A model generated the notes under the pieces. That model saw nothing but the letters and a program-made list of their open reading frames with translations. It was not told the origin of the DNA and did not search any database. A stretch of 64,000 bases of DNA, from the NCBI RefSeq assembly GCF_005222485.1, contig NZ_CP029078.1:5731501-5795500 (forward strand). Direction: 5' to 3'. The translations under genes were made by a program, and so were the position numbers. Source of the stretch: Streptomyces griseoviridis. GTDB lineage: Bacteria; Actinomycetota; Actinomycetes; Streptomycetales; Streptomycetaceae. Of this stretch, positions 54,043 through 62,123 are shown piece after piece (positions within the stretch are counted from its first letter, which is position 1; each line of letters starts with the position of its first letter).

Positions 54043-54690
54043 TCACCCCTCGCGGCTGCCCCGCTTGACCGCGCACAGCAGCCCGTCGCCCACCGGCAGC
54101 AGCGACGGCAGCAGCTCCGGACTCTCCCGCACCGCCCGCAGCAGCTCCCGCAGCCGCAGCACCTCGGTGGGCTGCGGACCGGAGTCCACCGTGCGGCCGT
54201 TGGCGAAGGTGCCCTCGAAGACGACCAGGCCACCGGGGCGCAGCAGCCGCAACGATTCAGCGAGGTACTCCATCACCTCCTGCCGGTCGCCGTCGCAGAA
54301 GACGAGGTCGTAGCCGGAGTCCGCGAGGCGGGGCAGGACGTCGAGGGCGCGGCCCGGGATGAAGCGGGCGCGGTTGCTCGCGTACCCGGAGGCCCGGAAG
54401 GCCTGGCGGGCGAACTGCTGGTGCTCGGGCTCGGGGTCGACGGTGGTCAGCACGCCGTCGGGGCGCATCCCGTGCAGCAGGTGGATGCCGGAGACGCCGG
54501 TGCCGGTGCCGATCTCGGCGACCGCCTTCGCGTCCACCGAGGCGGCCAGCAGTCCCAGCGCGGCGCCCGCGCCGGGCGACACCGAGCGCAGCCCGGCGTC
54601 GCGGGCCCGCTCCCGGGCCCAGAGCAGCGCGTCGCCCTCGGCGACATAGGCGTCGGCGAACGCCCAGCTCGTCTGCCGGTTGCCGGTAAT
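54043..54690 (-). CDS. SAM-dependent O-methyltransferase, apparent ATT start
   Basis: 215 aa if it begins at the ATT at 54690 (product MTGNRQTSWAFADAYVAEGD). That start is preceded at ideal distance by aggag. The reading frame has no ATG, GTG or TTG until codon 37, which would delete a conserved N-terminal helix; upstream in the same frame there is none either. The catechol-O-methyltransferase-type fold shows EIGTGTGVSGIHLL (SAM motif I), TTVDPEPEH, and YDLVFCDGDRQEVMEYL. The acceptor substrate is unknown. It is divergent from sigE, as in mycobacteria, where the homologue has the same length. Confidence 0.85.
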   Translation of the reverse strand: MTGNRQTSWAFADAYVAEGDALLWARERARDAGLRSVSPGAGAALGLLAASVDAKAVAEIGTGTGVSGIHLLHGMRPDGVLTTVDPEPEHQQFARQAFRASGYASNRARFIPGRALDVLPRLADSGYDLVFCDGDRQEVMEYLAESLRLLRPGGLVVFEGTFANGRTVDSGPQPTEVLRLRELLRAVRESPELLPSLLPVGDGLLCAVKRGSREG

Positions 54691-54743
54691 GACCCTCTCC
54701 TGTCCCCATGGTTGCCTGGGCGTGACTGTATCCGTTGGGGCCG

Positions 54744-54769
54744 GGAACCCGCAGATGGGACCGGGCGTT
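54744..54769 (+). promoter_or_regulatory. ECF-type promoter upstream of sigE
   Basis: ggaac (54744-54748) and cgtt (54766-54769) are separated by 17 nt, the layout of ECF sigma promoters. The expected transcript would start near 54776, about 145 nt before sigE. Read as ggaac-18-gtt it also fits a SigR/SigH-type site, so autoregulation and control by an oxidative-stress sigma factor cannot be told apart. Confidence 0.55.
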
Positions 54770-54919
54770 TAGAGAGTGGCGGACGACACCGGGGGGACAC
54801 GGTTGGATCACGACGGCAAGCGGGGGTCCGCACCCCCGCCGACGTGGGGGTTCGACCCCCGGCAGGCCAGATCAAATTCTCGTAAAACCGCTTATCCGGA
54901 GCTAACGGGCGAGGTGGCT

Positions 54920-55696
54920 ATGGTAGGGGCTCCACTGGACACCACCAGAGCCGACAGGGGAGGTGCGGCCGCGCCTGTGGATCGGGGAGGAGTGCTGCGG
55001 CGCTTTCTCGGATCGGCGGGCAGGCCGAAATCCGTGAACGACACCGCTGCTGACCACAGCCACGCCGCTGACCAGTCCCAGACCGCGACTTTCACCACCG
55101 ACGCGGACGGGCAGGCGTGGACTCCGCCCACCTGGGAGGAGATCGTCAGCACCCACAGCGGTCGCGTCTACCGCCTCGCGTACCGCCTCACCGGCAACCA
55201 GCACGACGCCGAGGACCTCACGCAGGAGGTCTTCGTCCGCGTCTTCCGCTCTCTGTCGACCTACACGCCCGGCACCTTCGAGGGCTGGCTGCACCGCATC
55301 ACGACGAACCTGTTCCTCGACATGGTCCGCCGCAAGCAGCGCATCCGCTTCGACGCCCTCGGCGAGGACGCGGCCGAGCGGCTGCCCAGCCGCGACCCGT
55401 CCCCGCAGCAGGTCTTCAACGACGCCCACTTCGACGCGGACGTCCAGCAGGCCCTCGACACCCTGGCGCCCGAGTTCCGCGCCGCGGTCGTCCTGTGCGA
55501 CATCGAAGGGCTGTCGTACGAGGAGATCGCCGCGACCCTCGGGGTCAAGCTCGGCACCGTGCGGTCCCGGATCCACCGGGGCCGCTCGCAGCTCCGCAAG
55601 GCCCTCGCCCACCGTTCGCCCGAGGCCCGCGCGGCCGAGCGGCGCGGATTCATGGCGCGGGTGCCCGCTCTGGGGGGAGGGGGCGCGACCGCGTGA
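54920..55696 (+). CDS. sigE: ECF RNA polymerase sigma factor, SigE type
   Basis: 258 aa from ATG 54920 behind gaggtgg; an in-frame GTG at 54776 would add 48 residues without family support. The start [15 protein letters not shown] agrees with what I remember of the Streptomyces homologue. Region 2 is at ~residues 75-145 ([17 protein letters not shown]; the core -10 recognition helix ends in [12 protein letters not shown]). Region 4 is at ~190-240 ([27 protein letters not shown]). It resembles M. tuberculosis SigE, which responds to envelope stress. It is followed by a coupled anti-sigma gene, then HtrA and TatB. Confidence 0.92.
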   Translation: MVGAPLDTTRADRGGAAAPVDRGGVLRRFLGSAGRPKSVNDTAADHSHAADQSQTATFTTDADGQAWTPPTWEEIVSTHSGRVYRLAYRLTGNQHDAEDLTQEVFVRVFRSLSTYTPGTFEGWLHRITTNLFLDMVRRKQRIRFDALGEDAAERLPSRDPSPQQVFNDAHFDADVQQALDTLAPEFRAAVVLCDIEGLSYEEIAATLGVKLGTVRSRIHRGRSQLRKALAHRSPEARAAERRGFMARVPALGGGGATA

Positions 55697-56700
55697 GTGG
55701 AACACGACCCAGCCCCGCCGAGCGGCGCCTGTCCGAGCAGCATCTGGGAGACCGACTCTCCGCCCTGGTGGACGGAGAGCTCGGCCATGAGACGCGCGAG
55801 CGTGTCCTCGCCCACCTGGCCACCTGCGCCAGGTGCCGGGTCGAGGCCGACGCCCAGCGCCGTCTGAAGAGTGTCTTCGCGCAGGCGGCACCCCCGCCGC
55901 CCTCCGAGAGCTTCCTCGCCCGCCTCCAGGGGCTACCGGGAGGAGGCGACGCGGGAGACGCGCGGTACGCGGTGGACCCGGACGGCGGTGGATCGCCGTT
56001 CGGAAGAGGATTCGGCGACGGGCTGACCGCCGCCCAGGAGCCCTTGGCGCCCTCGGGCGTCTTCCCCGCCACGGGCGGGCTCGGGGGCTTCGGCCCCAAG
56101 CGCGGTGAGCGGTTCGCCTTCGGCTACCTCCCCGCGCGCCCGCACCCGCCCGAACCCGCCCCGGGGCGCGGCTTCCGCGTCCACGACGTCAGCAGGCACG
56201 ACGCCGACCGCTCGTCCTCGCGCGGGCTGCGCTTCGCGTTCGTCGCCGCCGGCGCGGTGTCCCTCGCGGCCATCGCCCTCGGCGGTGTCACGACCGGCGC
56301 CCCGACCGACACGGACGCGCGCGGCGCGGGCAGCAACGTCACGCCGATGCGCACCCCGGCGACCGGAGCCGCGACCAACCCCGACGGCCAGCGCCGCCGG
56401 GGCGTCAACCCGCTGCTCGCCCAGGGCCAGCGGGTCCTCGGTGACATCGCGGTCGCCCCGACCACGGTCTCCGCTCCGCTGCTGCCCGGGGTGCCCGCGC
56501 CCGCGCGCCAGCCGCAGGCACCGCACTCGCTGACCACGCCGGTCCTCGCCGGCGCGGCCGTCATGTCCCCGCTGATACGGCCGTTGTCCGCCGTCCCGCC
56601 GCTGGCCCTCACCGCGTGGTCCGCGGCGCCCGATGTGCCGGTCGTCCCCGACACGACGTCGTCGCCGACCGCGTCCGAGCTGCCCCGCACCGCCCGCTGA
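55693..56700 (+). CDS. rseA: Anti-sigma factor (RseA-like, zf-HC2 type) with a membrane helix
   Basis: 335 aa. GTG overlaps the sigE stop (GTGA). The N-terminal anti-sigma domain includes [20 protein letters not shown] and the H-x3-C-x2-C zinc motif HLATCARC near residue 50. A Gly/Pro-rich linker leads to a membrane segment at ~180-200 ([21 protein letters not shown]), then an extracytoplasmic Pro/Thr/Ala-rich tail of about 135 residues. It should sequester SigE and release it on a redox or envelope signal. The long external tail is more than the mycobacterial protein has, so sensing may differ. Confidence 0.9.
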   Translation: MSGTRPSPAERRLSEQHLGDRLSALVDGELGHETRERVLAHLATCARCRVEADAQRRLKSVFAQAAPPPPSESFLARLQGLPGGGDAGDARYAVDPDGGGSPFGRGFGDGLTAAQEPLAPSGVFPATGGLGGFGPKRGERFAFGYLPARPHPPEPAPGRGFRVHDVSRHDADRSSSRGLRFAFVAAGAVSLAAIALGGVTTGAPTDTDARGAGSNVTPMRTPATGAATNPDGQRRRGVNPLLAQGQRVLGDIAVAPTTVSAPLLPGVPAPARQPQAPHSLTTPVLAGAAVMSPLIRPLSAVPPLALTAWSAAPDVPVVPDTTSSPTASELPRTAR

Positions 56701-56809
56701 ACCTGGTTGAATCCGGGGTGGGCCGCGACCACGGCAGGCAGCCGGGCGCGGAATCGACGTACCGCGACCACCGTCGAGGTGCCGTGTCGCGGTCAGCTGT
56801 GGGGAGAAC

Positions 56810-58687
56810 ATGAACGAGGGGAAACCCACCGAGCGGGGCGCGACCCGGACGGACGGGGACGCCGTAGGGGCCGGGCCGGACGGATCGGGAGGTCCCGCCA
56901 CCCCCGCCGTGCCGGAACCGGCCACGGCGGACGGCGACTTCGTCCTGAGACGACCCGAGACACCCCCGACCGCAGAGACCGCCGGCGGCCGGGAGCTGTC
57001 GGTCACCGGGGCGTCGGCGGGCTCGGCCATGGCGTCAACAGATTCAGCGGCAGGCCCGGCCTCGGCATCGGCAGGCTCGGCCACCGCGGACACCGTGACC
57101 ACCCCGGACACAGTGACCACCCCGGACACACTGGCCGCCTCGGCCACAGCGTCCCCGGCCGTCCCCGCCGCCGAGCAGCCCGCCGCCTCCGTCCCGGCCC
57201 CGCCCCCACCGGCCCCGCAGGCCCCTCCCGTGGCCTCCTCCGGGCATTCCGCGCCGCTGCACGACCCTGACCCCTACAGCACCCCGCCCTACGGTCAGCC
57301 GGGCCCCTGGGCCTCCGCCCCGCCGTTCCAGCACCCGGCGACGGCCCCGCGGCCCCCCGCGGACCCGCCGGCCGGCGTCCCGACGCCCGCCCCGGCCCCG
57401 GTCGAGGAAGGCGCCGTCGCCTCCGGGACCCCGTCGCCCGCCCCCGCCTCCGTGTCCCCCGCCGACGGCGCCGACCCCTGGCGCAACTACGACCCCTGGG
57501 CACGGGGCGGCGCCTCCGGATCCTCCGGGATGGCGTTCCAGCAGAGCGGTGAGGGCGTCGAGAGCACCGGGCAGCGGCGGCGCCGGGTGCGGCGGGCCCT
57601 GGTCGGCGGGGCCGTCGTGCTCGCGCTCGTCTCCGGGCTCGGCGGCGGGATCGTCGGGACCTGGCTGGAGCGCAACGGCGGACTCGGCGACATCGTGCTG
57701 CCGCAAGCCGCGAAGGAACCCGCGGGACGCGACCCGGACAGCGTCGCCGGGATCTCAGCCCGCGCCCTGCCCAGCGTCGTCACCCTGCACGTGTCCGGCT
57801 CCAAGGAGTCGGGCACCGGCACCGGCTTCGTGCTCGACGACCACGGCCACATCCTCACCAACAGCCACGTCGTGGAACCGGCCGGCTCCTCCGGGCGGAT
57901 CTCGGTGACGTTCAACAGCGGCGACACCGCCAGGGCCACCGTCGTCGGCCGGGACAGCGGCTACGACCTCGCCGTGGTGAAGGTGAGCGGGGTGCGCGGG
58001 ATGAAGCCGCTGCCGCTCGGAAACTCCGACAACGTCCAGGTCGGCGACCCGGTGGTGGCCATCGGCGCCCCCTTCGACCTGGCGGGCACGGTCACCTCCG
58101 GGATCATCAGCGCCAAGGAGCGGCCCATCACGGCCGGCGCGCAGAGGCAGGCAGGTGACGTCTCGTACGTGGACGCCCTCCAGACCGACGCCCCGATAAA
58201 CCCGGGCAACTCCGGCGGCCCGCTCCTCGACTCCCGGGCCCGTGTCATCGGCATCAACTCCGCGATCCGCTCGGCGGACAGCGGCGCCGACGCGGAGACC
58301 GGGCAGTCCGGTTCCATCGGGCTCGGCTTCGCCATACCGGTCAACCAGGCCAAGCGGGTCGCCGAGGAACTGATCAACAACGGCCGCGCCACCCACCCGG
58401 TCATCGGCGTCACCCTCGACATGAACTACAGCGGTGACGGCGCCCGGGTGGCCGCCCACGGCAACGACGGCGACGCGGCCGTGACCAGGGAAGGACCGGG
58501 TGCCGAGGCCGGCATCGAGCCGGGCGACGTGATCACCGAGGTCGACGGCCGCGCCGTCCACACCGGCGAGGAACTCATCGTCAAGACCCGTGCCCACCGT
58601 CCGGGCGACCGCCTCGTGCTGACCGTCGTCCGCGACGGCGAGGAACGCACCGTCACGCTGGTGCTCGGTTCCTCGCACGGCGGCTGA
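56810..58687 (+). CDS. HtrA/DegP-like membrane-anchored serine protease with PDZ domain
   Basis: 625 aa, ATG after ggggagaac. Residues 1-245 are disordered and rich in Ala/Pro/Thr/Glu. A membrane helix lies near 265-285 (ALVGGAVVLALVSGLGGGIVG) after a basic patch (RRRRVRRA). The trypsin-like domain has catalytic His353 (LTNSHVV), Asp386 (GYDLAVVKV) and Ser468 (NPGNSGGPLL). A C-terminal PDZ domain begins ATHPVIGVTLDMNY and includes AGIEPGDVITEVDGRAV. The active site faces the outside, fitting envelope protein quality control. Placed after sigE-rseA, matching the mycobacterial sigE-rseA-htrA-tatB series. Confidence 0.93.
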   Translation: MNEGKPTERGATRTDGDAVGAGPDGSGGPATPAVPEPATADGDFVLRRPETPPTAETAGGRELSVTGASAGSAMASTDSAAGPASASAGSATADTVTTPDTVTTPDTLAASATASPAVPAAEQPAASVPAPPPPAPQAPPVASSGHSAPLHDPDPYSTPPYGQPGPWASAPPFQHPATAPRPPADPPAGVPTPAPAPVEEGAVASGTPSPAPASVSPADGADPWRNYDPWARGGASGSSGMAFQQSGEGVESTGQRRRRVRRALVGGAVVLALVSGLGGGIVGTWLERNGGLGDIVLPQAAKEPAGRDPDSVAGISARALPSVVTLHVSGSKESGTGTGFVLDDHGHILTNSHVVEPAGSSGRISVTFNSGDTARATVVGRDSGYDLAVVKVSGVRGMKPLPLGNSDNVQVGDPVVAIGAPFDLAGTVTSGIISAKERPITAGAQRQAGDVSYVDALQTDAPINPGNSGGPLLDSRARVIGINSAIRSADSGADAETGQSGSIGLGFAIPVNQAKRVAEELINNGRATHPVIGVTLDMNYSGDGARVAAHGNDGDAAVTREGPGAEAGIEPGDVITEVDGRAVHTGEELIVKTRAHRPGDRLVLTVVRDGEERTVTLVLGSSHGG

Positions 58688-58688
58688 C

Positions 58689-58742
58689 ACCGCGGCGGCC
58701 GGAACCGCGGCGGCCGGCACCGCGGCGGCCGGCACCGCGGGG
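58689..58742 (+). repeat. Tandem 15-bp repeat, about 3.4 copies
   Basis: accgcggcggccgga/c repeats at 58689-58703, 58704-58718, 58719-58733 and partly to 58742, starting within 5 nt of the htrA stop codon. Confidence 0.88.
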
Positions 58743-58947
58743 AGGGACAGAAACCTCACAGGGAGACGTCCGGCACCCGCCCCCCGCGGGCGCGCACCGC
58801 GGAAAGGCCGCCGGACGGCCGCATTCCGCCCCCTCGGGGCGGTACCGGTCGCACCGCATCGCCGGGTACCGTGGATCCGGCCCGGACCACGGAAGACCCG
58901 CACGACCACAGAGGGCCGAGGACCGAGGACATCGCAAGGAGCTTCAG

Positions 58948-59388
58948 GTGTTCAATGACATAGGACCGCTCGAGCTGGTGACGCTTGTCGTCCTCGCCGT
59001 GCTCATCTTCGGTCCGGACAAGCTCCCGAAGGTCATTCAGGACGTCACGCGGACCATCCGCAAGATCCGCGAGTTCTCCGAGAGCGCGAAGCAGGACATA
59101 CGGTCCGAACTGGGGCCGGAGTTCAAGGACTTCGAGTTCGAGGACCTCAACCCCAAGACGTTCATCCGCAAGCAGCTGGACAACGACGAGCTGGGGCTCA
59201 AGGAGATCCGCAACGGCTTCGACCTGAAGAAGGAGATGGCCGAGGTCACGGACGCGGTGCACAGCCGCGACACCGACACGCCGTCACCCTCGCCGTCGTC
59301 GCCCTCCGGGTCCGCCGGCGGGCGCGTCGACATGACCAAGAAGCCCGAGGGCGACGAGCGCCCGCCCTTCGACATGGACGCCACCTGA
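58948..59388 (+). CDS. tatB: Sec-independent protein translocase TatB
   Basis: 146 aa. The GTG at 58948 follows aaggagc. The N-terminal membrane helix MFNDIGPLELVTLVVLAVLI is followed by the FGPDKLPK hinge and an amphipathic helix (VIQDVTRTIRKIREFSES), then a charged tail ending FDMDAT. It recognises twin-arginine signal peptides with TatC. tatA and tatC are not in this window. It may be cotranscribed with htrA or have its own promoter in the 260-nt gap. Confidence 0.94.
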   Translation: MFNDIGPLELVTLVVLAVLIFGPDKLPKVIQDVTRTIRKIREFSESAKQDIRSELGPEFKDFEFEDLNPKTFIRKQLDNDELGLKEIRNGFDLKKEMAEVTDAVHSRDTDTPSPSPSSPSGSAGGRVDMTKKPEGDERPPFDMDAT

Positions 59389-59410
59389 TCCGGACGTCCC
59401 CATGGGTCTG

Positions 59411-59430
59411 ACGCGTCGCACGTGACGCGT
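59411..59430 (+). terminator. Weak hairpin after tatB
   Basis: acgcgtc (59411-59417) and gacgcgt (59424-59430) with a 6-nt loop, followed by ttt; 23 nt after the tatB stop. Confidence 0.5.
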
Positions 59431-59613
59431 TTCATACGCAGGGACGCCCGCCATACGGCCTGAACATGCCGTCCGCGCGAGGCACGCGCCGGGCGGCTTC
59501 CCTGCTGTCCGCAGCGGGGTGGCTATGCTGCCGAGTTGTTGTGCGGACCGGACGAGTGCGCCCGAAGGGGGGCGGGCCGCCCCGGTCCGACGAGAGCGAG
59601 GAGGCGTCCGGGC

Positions 59614-60291
59614 ATGGAGACGACGAGTAGTGCAGTCGCGCAGGCGTCGGCCGCGGAGGGCAGACAGGGGGGACGTCCGTCCCCCTCCGCCCGGCGCACG
59701 GTCGACGGTTATCTGGAGGCGCCCTTCTCCTGGTACGGCCTCGACGAGGCGTTCAGCGGGCCGCGCTGGCTGATGCAGGTCGGCGCGGGAGCCGACGGGG
59801 CCGTCGAGCACGGGTCCCTCGGGCACGGCGACGAGCCGTCCGTGAAGAACGAGTTCGCGGCCCAGGGCGGCGACTCCAAGGAGAAGTTCGCGGTCGTCGT
59901 GACGATCGCCGCCCACCCGTCCCGGCGCAGCGCCGACGGCACCGGGCTGCTGGAGGCCACCTCGGTCTCGTCGGCCGCCTGGCTGGCCGGGGTGGGGCTG
60001 CTGTCCTTCACCTGGCCGGGGCAGATGGACCACAGCCTGCGCGACGACTGGCTCGACCAGCAGACCGAGACGGCGTGGGCGCTGGCCGACGACCTCGAAG
60101 GCGCCGACTGGTCCTCGCTCTCCCTGCCGGTGGACGGCGTGCCGACGCCGTTCCACTACCGGGAGTCCGAGTTCGGCTGGGTGCTCGCCGGGTCCACCGA
60201 GGCGGGCGTCCACCTGGGCGCGTACGGGCGCGGGATGAGCGTGTACGGGCTCGGCTTCGCCGCGGTCAAGGACCTCGGCGCCTACACGTAG
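59614..60291 (+). CDS. Conserved hypothetical soluble protein
   Basis: 225 aa. The ATG at 59614 follows gaggagg by about 10 nt. TATGCT near 59522 may be the -10 element. No signal peptide or membrane segment. Residues 1-30 are polar; the rest is a mixed alpha/beta sequence rich in Trp and Gly (YLEAPFSWYGLDEAFSGPRW, LAGVGLLSFTWPGQMDHSL, VHLGAYGRGMSVYGLGFAAV). I recognise no family. It sits between tatB and mrp and is terminated by a hairpin shared with convergent mrp. Confidence 0.75.
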   Translation: METTSSAVAQASAAEGRQGGRPSPSARRTVDGYLEAPFSWYGLDEAFSGPRWLMQVGAGADGAVEHGSLGHGDEPSVKNEFAAQGGDSKEKFAVVVTIAAHPSRRSADGTGLLEATSVSSAAWLAGVGLLSFTWPGQMDHSLRDDWLDQQTETAWALADDLEGADWSSLSLPVDGVPTPFHYRESEFGWVLAGSTEAGVHLGAYGRGMSVYGLGFAAVKDLGAYT

Positions 60292-60306
60292 CGAGACGAC
60301 CGCACC

Positions 60307-60333
60307 CCGGGGCGCCGCTCGACGGCGCCCCGG
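60307..60333. terminator. Perfect 11-bp hairpin between convergent genes
   Basis: ccggggcgccg (60307-60317), loop ctcga, cggcgccccgg (60323-60333), between the hypothetical gene and mrp. Confidence 0.87.
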
Positions 60334-60352
60334 ACGCGCGTGCCGTTCGCCG

Positions 60353-61486
60353 TCAGAACTTGTTGCGGGGGGTGATCCCCAGCGACAGCCCCGCGAGCCC
60401 CCGCTGCCTGCCGCCGAGCTTGCCCGCGATGCCGCGCAGGGCCGCGCCCGCCGGGGAGTCGGGGGCCGCCAGGACGACCGGGGTGCCGTCGTCGCCGCCC
60501 TCGCGCAGCCGCAGGTCGATCGGGATGGAGCCGAGCACCGGGACCGAGGTGCCGGTGGTGCGGGTGAGCCCGTCGGCGACCAGCTGGCCGCCGCCGGTGC
60601 CGAAGACGTCGACCATCTCGTCGCAGTGCGGGCAGGGCAGGCCCGACATGTTCTCGACCACGCCGACGATCTTCTGATGGGTCTGGACGGCGATCGAGCC
60701 GGCCCGCTCGGCGACCTCGGCGGCGGCCTGCTGGGGCGTCGTCACGACCAGGATCTCTGCGTTCGGGACCAGCTGGGCGACCGAGATGGCGATGTCACCC
60801 GTGCCGGGCGGCAGGTCGAGCAGGAGGACGTCGAGGTCGCCCCAGTACACGTCCGCCAGGAACTGCTGGAGCGCCCGGTGCAGCATCGGGCCGCGCCAGA
60901 CGACCGGTGCGTTGCCCGGCGTGAACATGCCGATCGAGATGACCTTCACGCCGTGCGCGGACGGCGGCATGATCATGTTCTCGACCTGGGTGGGACTGCC
61001 GTCGGCGCCCAGCATGCGCGGCACGCTGTGGCCGTAGATGTCTGCGTCGACCACGCCCACCTTGAGGCCGTCGGCCGCCATCGCCGCCGCCAGGTTCACC
61101 GTCACCGAGGACTTGCCGACGCCGCCCTTGCCCGAGGCGACCGCGTAGACGCGGGTCAGGCTGCCCGGTTTGGCGAACGGCACCTCGCGCTCGGCCTGCC
61201 CGCCGCGCAGCGCGTTCGCCAGCTCCTTGCGCTGCTCGTCGCTCATCACGTCCAGCTCGACGTCGACCCGGGTGACCCCCTCGACCCGGGCGACCGCGTC
61301 CGTCACGCGCTGGGTGATGGTGTCCCGCATCGGGCAGCCGGAGACCGTCAGGTACACGGCGACCGCGACCGCTCCGTCCGCACCGATCTCCACCGATTTG
61401 ACCATCCCGAGGTCGGTGATGGGACGGTTGATCTCGGGGTCGTTCACCGTCGCCAGCGCTTCGCGCACCGCGTCTTCCGTAGCCAT
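60353..61486 (-). CDS. mrp: Mrp/NBP35 family ATP-binding Fe-S cluster carrier
   Basis: 377 aa, ATG at 61486; an in-frame upstream extension exists, but MATEDAVREALATVNDPEI is the family start. TACCAT lies 7 nt upstream of the ATG and no Shine-Dalgarno is visible, suggesting a leaderless mRNA. The N-terminal MIP18/DUF59 domain (~1-95, with SGCPMRDTI) is followed by the deviant Walker A GKGGVGKSS (Lys125), VVDADIYGHS, LLLDLPPGTGD and the Cys pair CPHC (Cys285/Cys288) that bridges the Fe-S cluster in dimers. It would deliver Fe-S clusters to target enzymes. Confidence 0.95.
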   Translation of the reverse strand: MATEDAVREALATVNDPEINRPITDLGMVKSVEIGADGAVAVAVYLTVSGCPMRDTITQRVTDAVARVEGVTRVDVELDVMSDEQRKELANALRGGQAEREVPFAKPGSLTRVYAVASGKGGVGKSSVTVNLAAAMAADGLKVGVVDADIYGHSVPRMLGADGSPTQVENMIMPPSAHGVKVISIGMFTPGNAPVVWRGPMLHRALQQFLADVYWGDLDVLLLDLPPGTGDIAISVAQLVPNAEILVVTTPQQAAAEVAERAGSIAVQTHQKIVGVVENMSGLPCPHCDEMVDVFGTGGGQLVADGLTRTTGTSVPVLGSIPIDLRLREGGDDGTPVVLAAPDSPAGAALRGIAGKLGGRQRGLAGLSLGITPRNKF

Positions 61487-61529
61487 AAGGACGATGGTAC
61501 GGCGCCGGGGGGCACCCGAGGGCAGTCGG

Positions 61530-62123
61530 TCAGCGGTCGTCTGTGTCACGCCCGCGCGACCGGTCCGCCGGGAATACGACGGGTTCCCGCTCGCCGCCGC
61601 GCGCTTCCTCCAGCTCCCTCACCAGGTCCTGGAGCTCGGAGCGGATCCAGTCCCTGGTGGCCACCTCGCCCAGGCCGATGCGCAGGGCGGCGATCTCCCG
61701 GGTCAGGTACTCGGTGTCGGCGATCGAGCGCTCGTTCTGCTTGCGGTCCTGCTCCAGGTTGACCCGGTCGCGGTCGTCCTGCCTGTTCTGCGCGAGCAGG
61801 ATCAGCGGGGCCGCGTAGGACGCCTGGAGGGAGAGCATCAGCGTCAGGAAGATGAACGGGTACTGGTCGAACCGCAGGTCGCGCGGTGCGGCGATGTTCC
61901 ACACCACCCACACCACGATCGCGACCGTCATCCAGACGATGAACCGCCCGGTGCCCAGGAACCGCGCGATCCGCTCCGACATGATGCCGAACGCCTCGGG
62001 GTCCCACTCGGGCAGCAGCCGGCGGCGGGGCGGGCGCGGCTGGTCGAGGCGGGCGCGCGGGCGCGCGGTGGCGGTGGCCCCGGTCGGGGTGCGCTCGCGG
62101 CCGCTGTCACGCTCGGGAGCCAT
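61530..62123 (-). CDS. DUF1003 family membrane protein
   Basis: 197 aa, ATG at 62123, overlapping the end of the upstream CBS-domain gene by 17 nt. Basic N-terminus; two membrane helices at ~62-80 (FIVWMTVAIVVWVVWNI) and ~95-112 (FIFLTLMLSLQASYAAPLIL), the DUF1003 hallmark. A long charged coiled coil (RDRVNLEQDRKQNERSIADT) follows, with an acidic C-terminal tail. Its coupling to the MgtE_N/CBS protein suggests a joint membrane or ion-related role, but function is unproven. Confidence 0.88.
   Translation of the reverse strand: MAPERDSGRERTPTGATATARPRARLDQPRPPRRRLLPEWDPEAFGIMSERIARFLGTGRFIVWMTVAIVVWVVWNIAAPRDLRFDQYPFIFLTLMLSLQASYAAPLILLAQNRQDDRDRVNLEQDRKQNERSIADTEYLTREIAALRIGLGEVATRDWIRSELQDLVRELEEARGGEREPVVFPADRSRGRDTDDR

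Noticed and set aside
54815..54875. tRNA-like T-arm (gggggttcgaccccc) upstream of sigE
   Set aside because: No matching acceptor 5-prime strand, D-arm or anticodon arm can be placed at the right distances; it is two adjacent small hairpins in the sigE leader.
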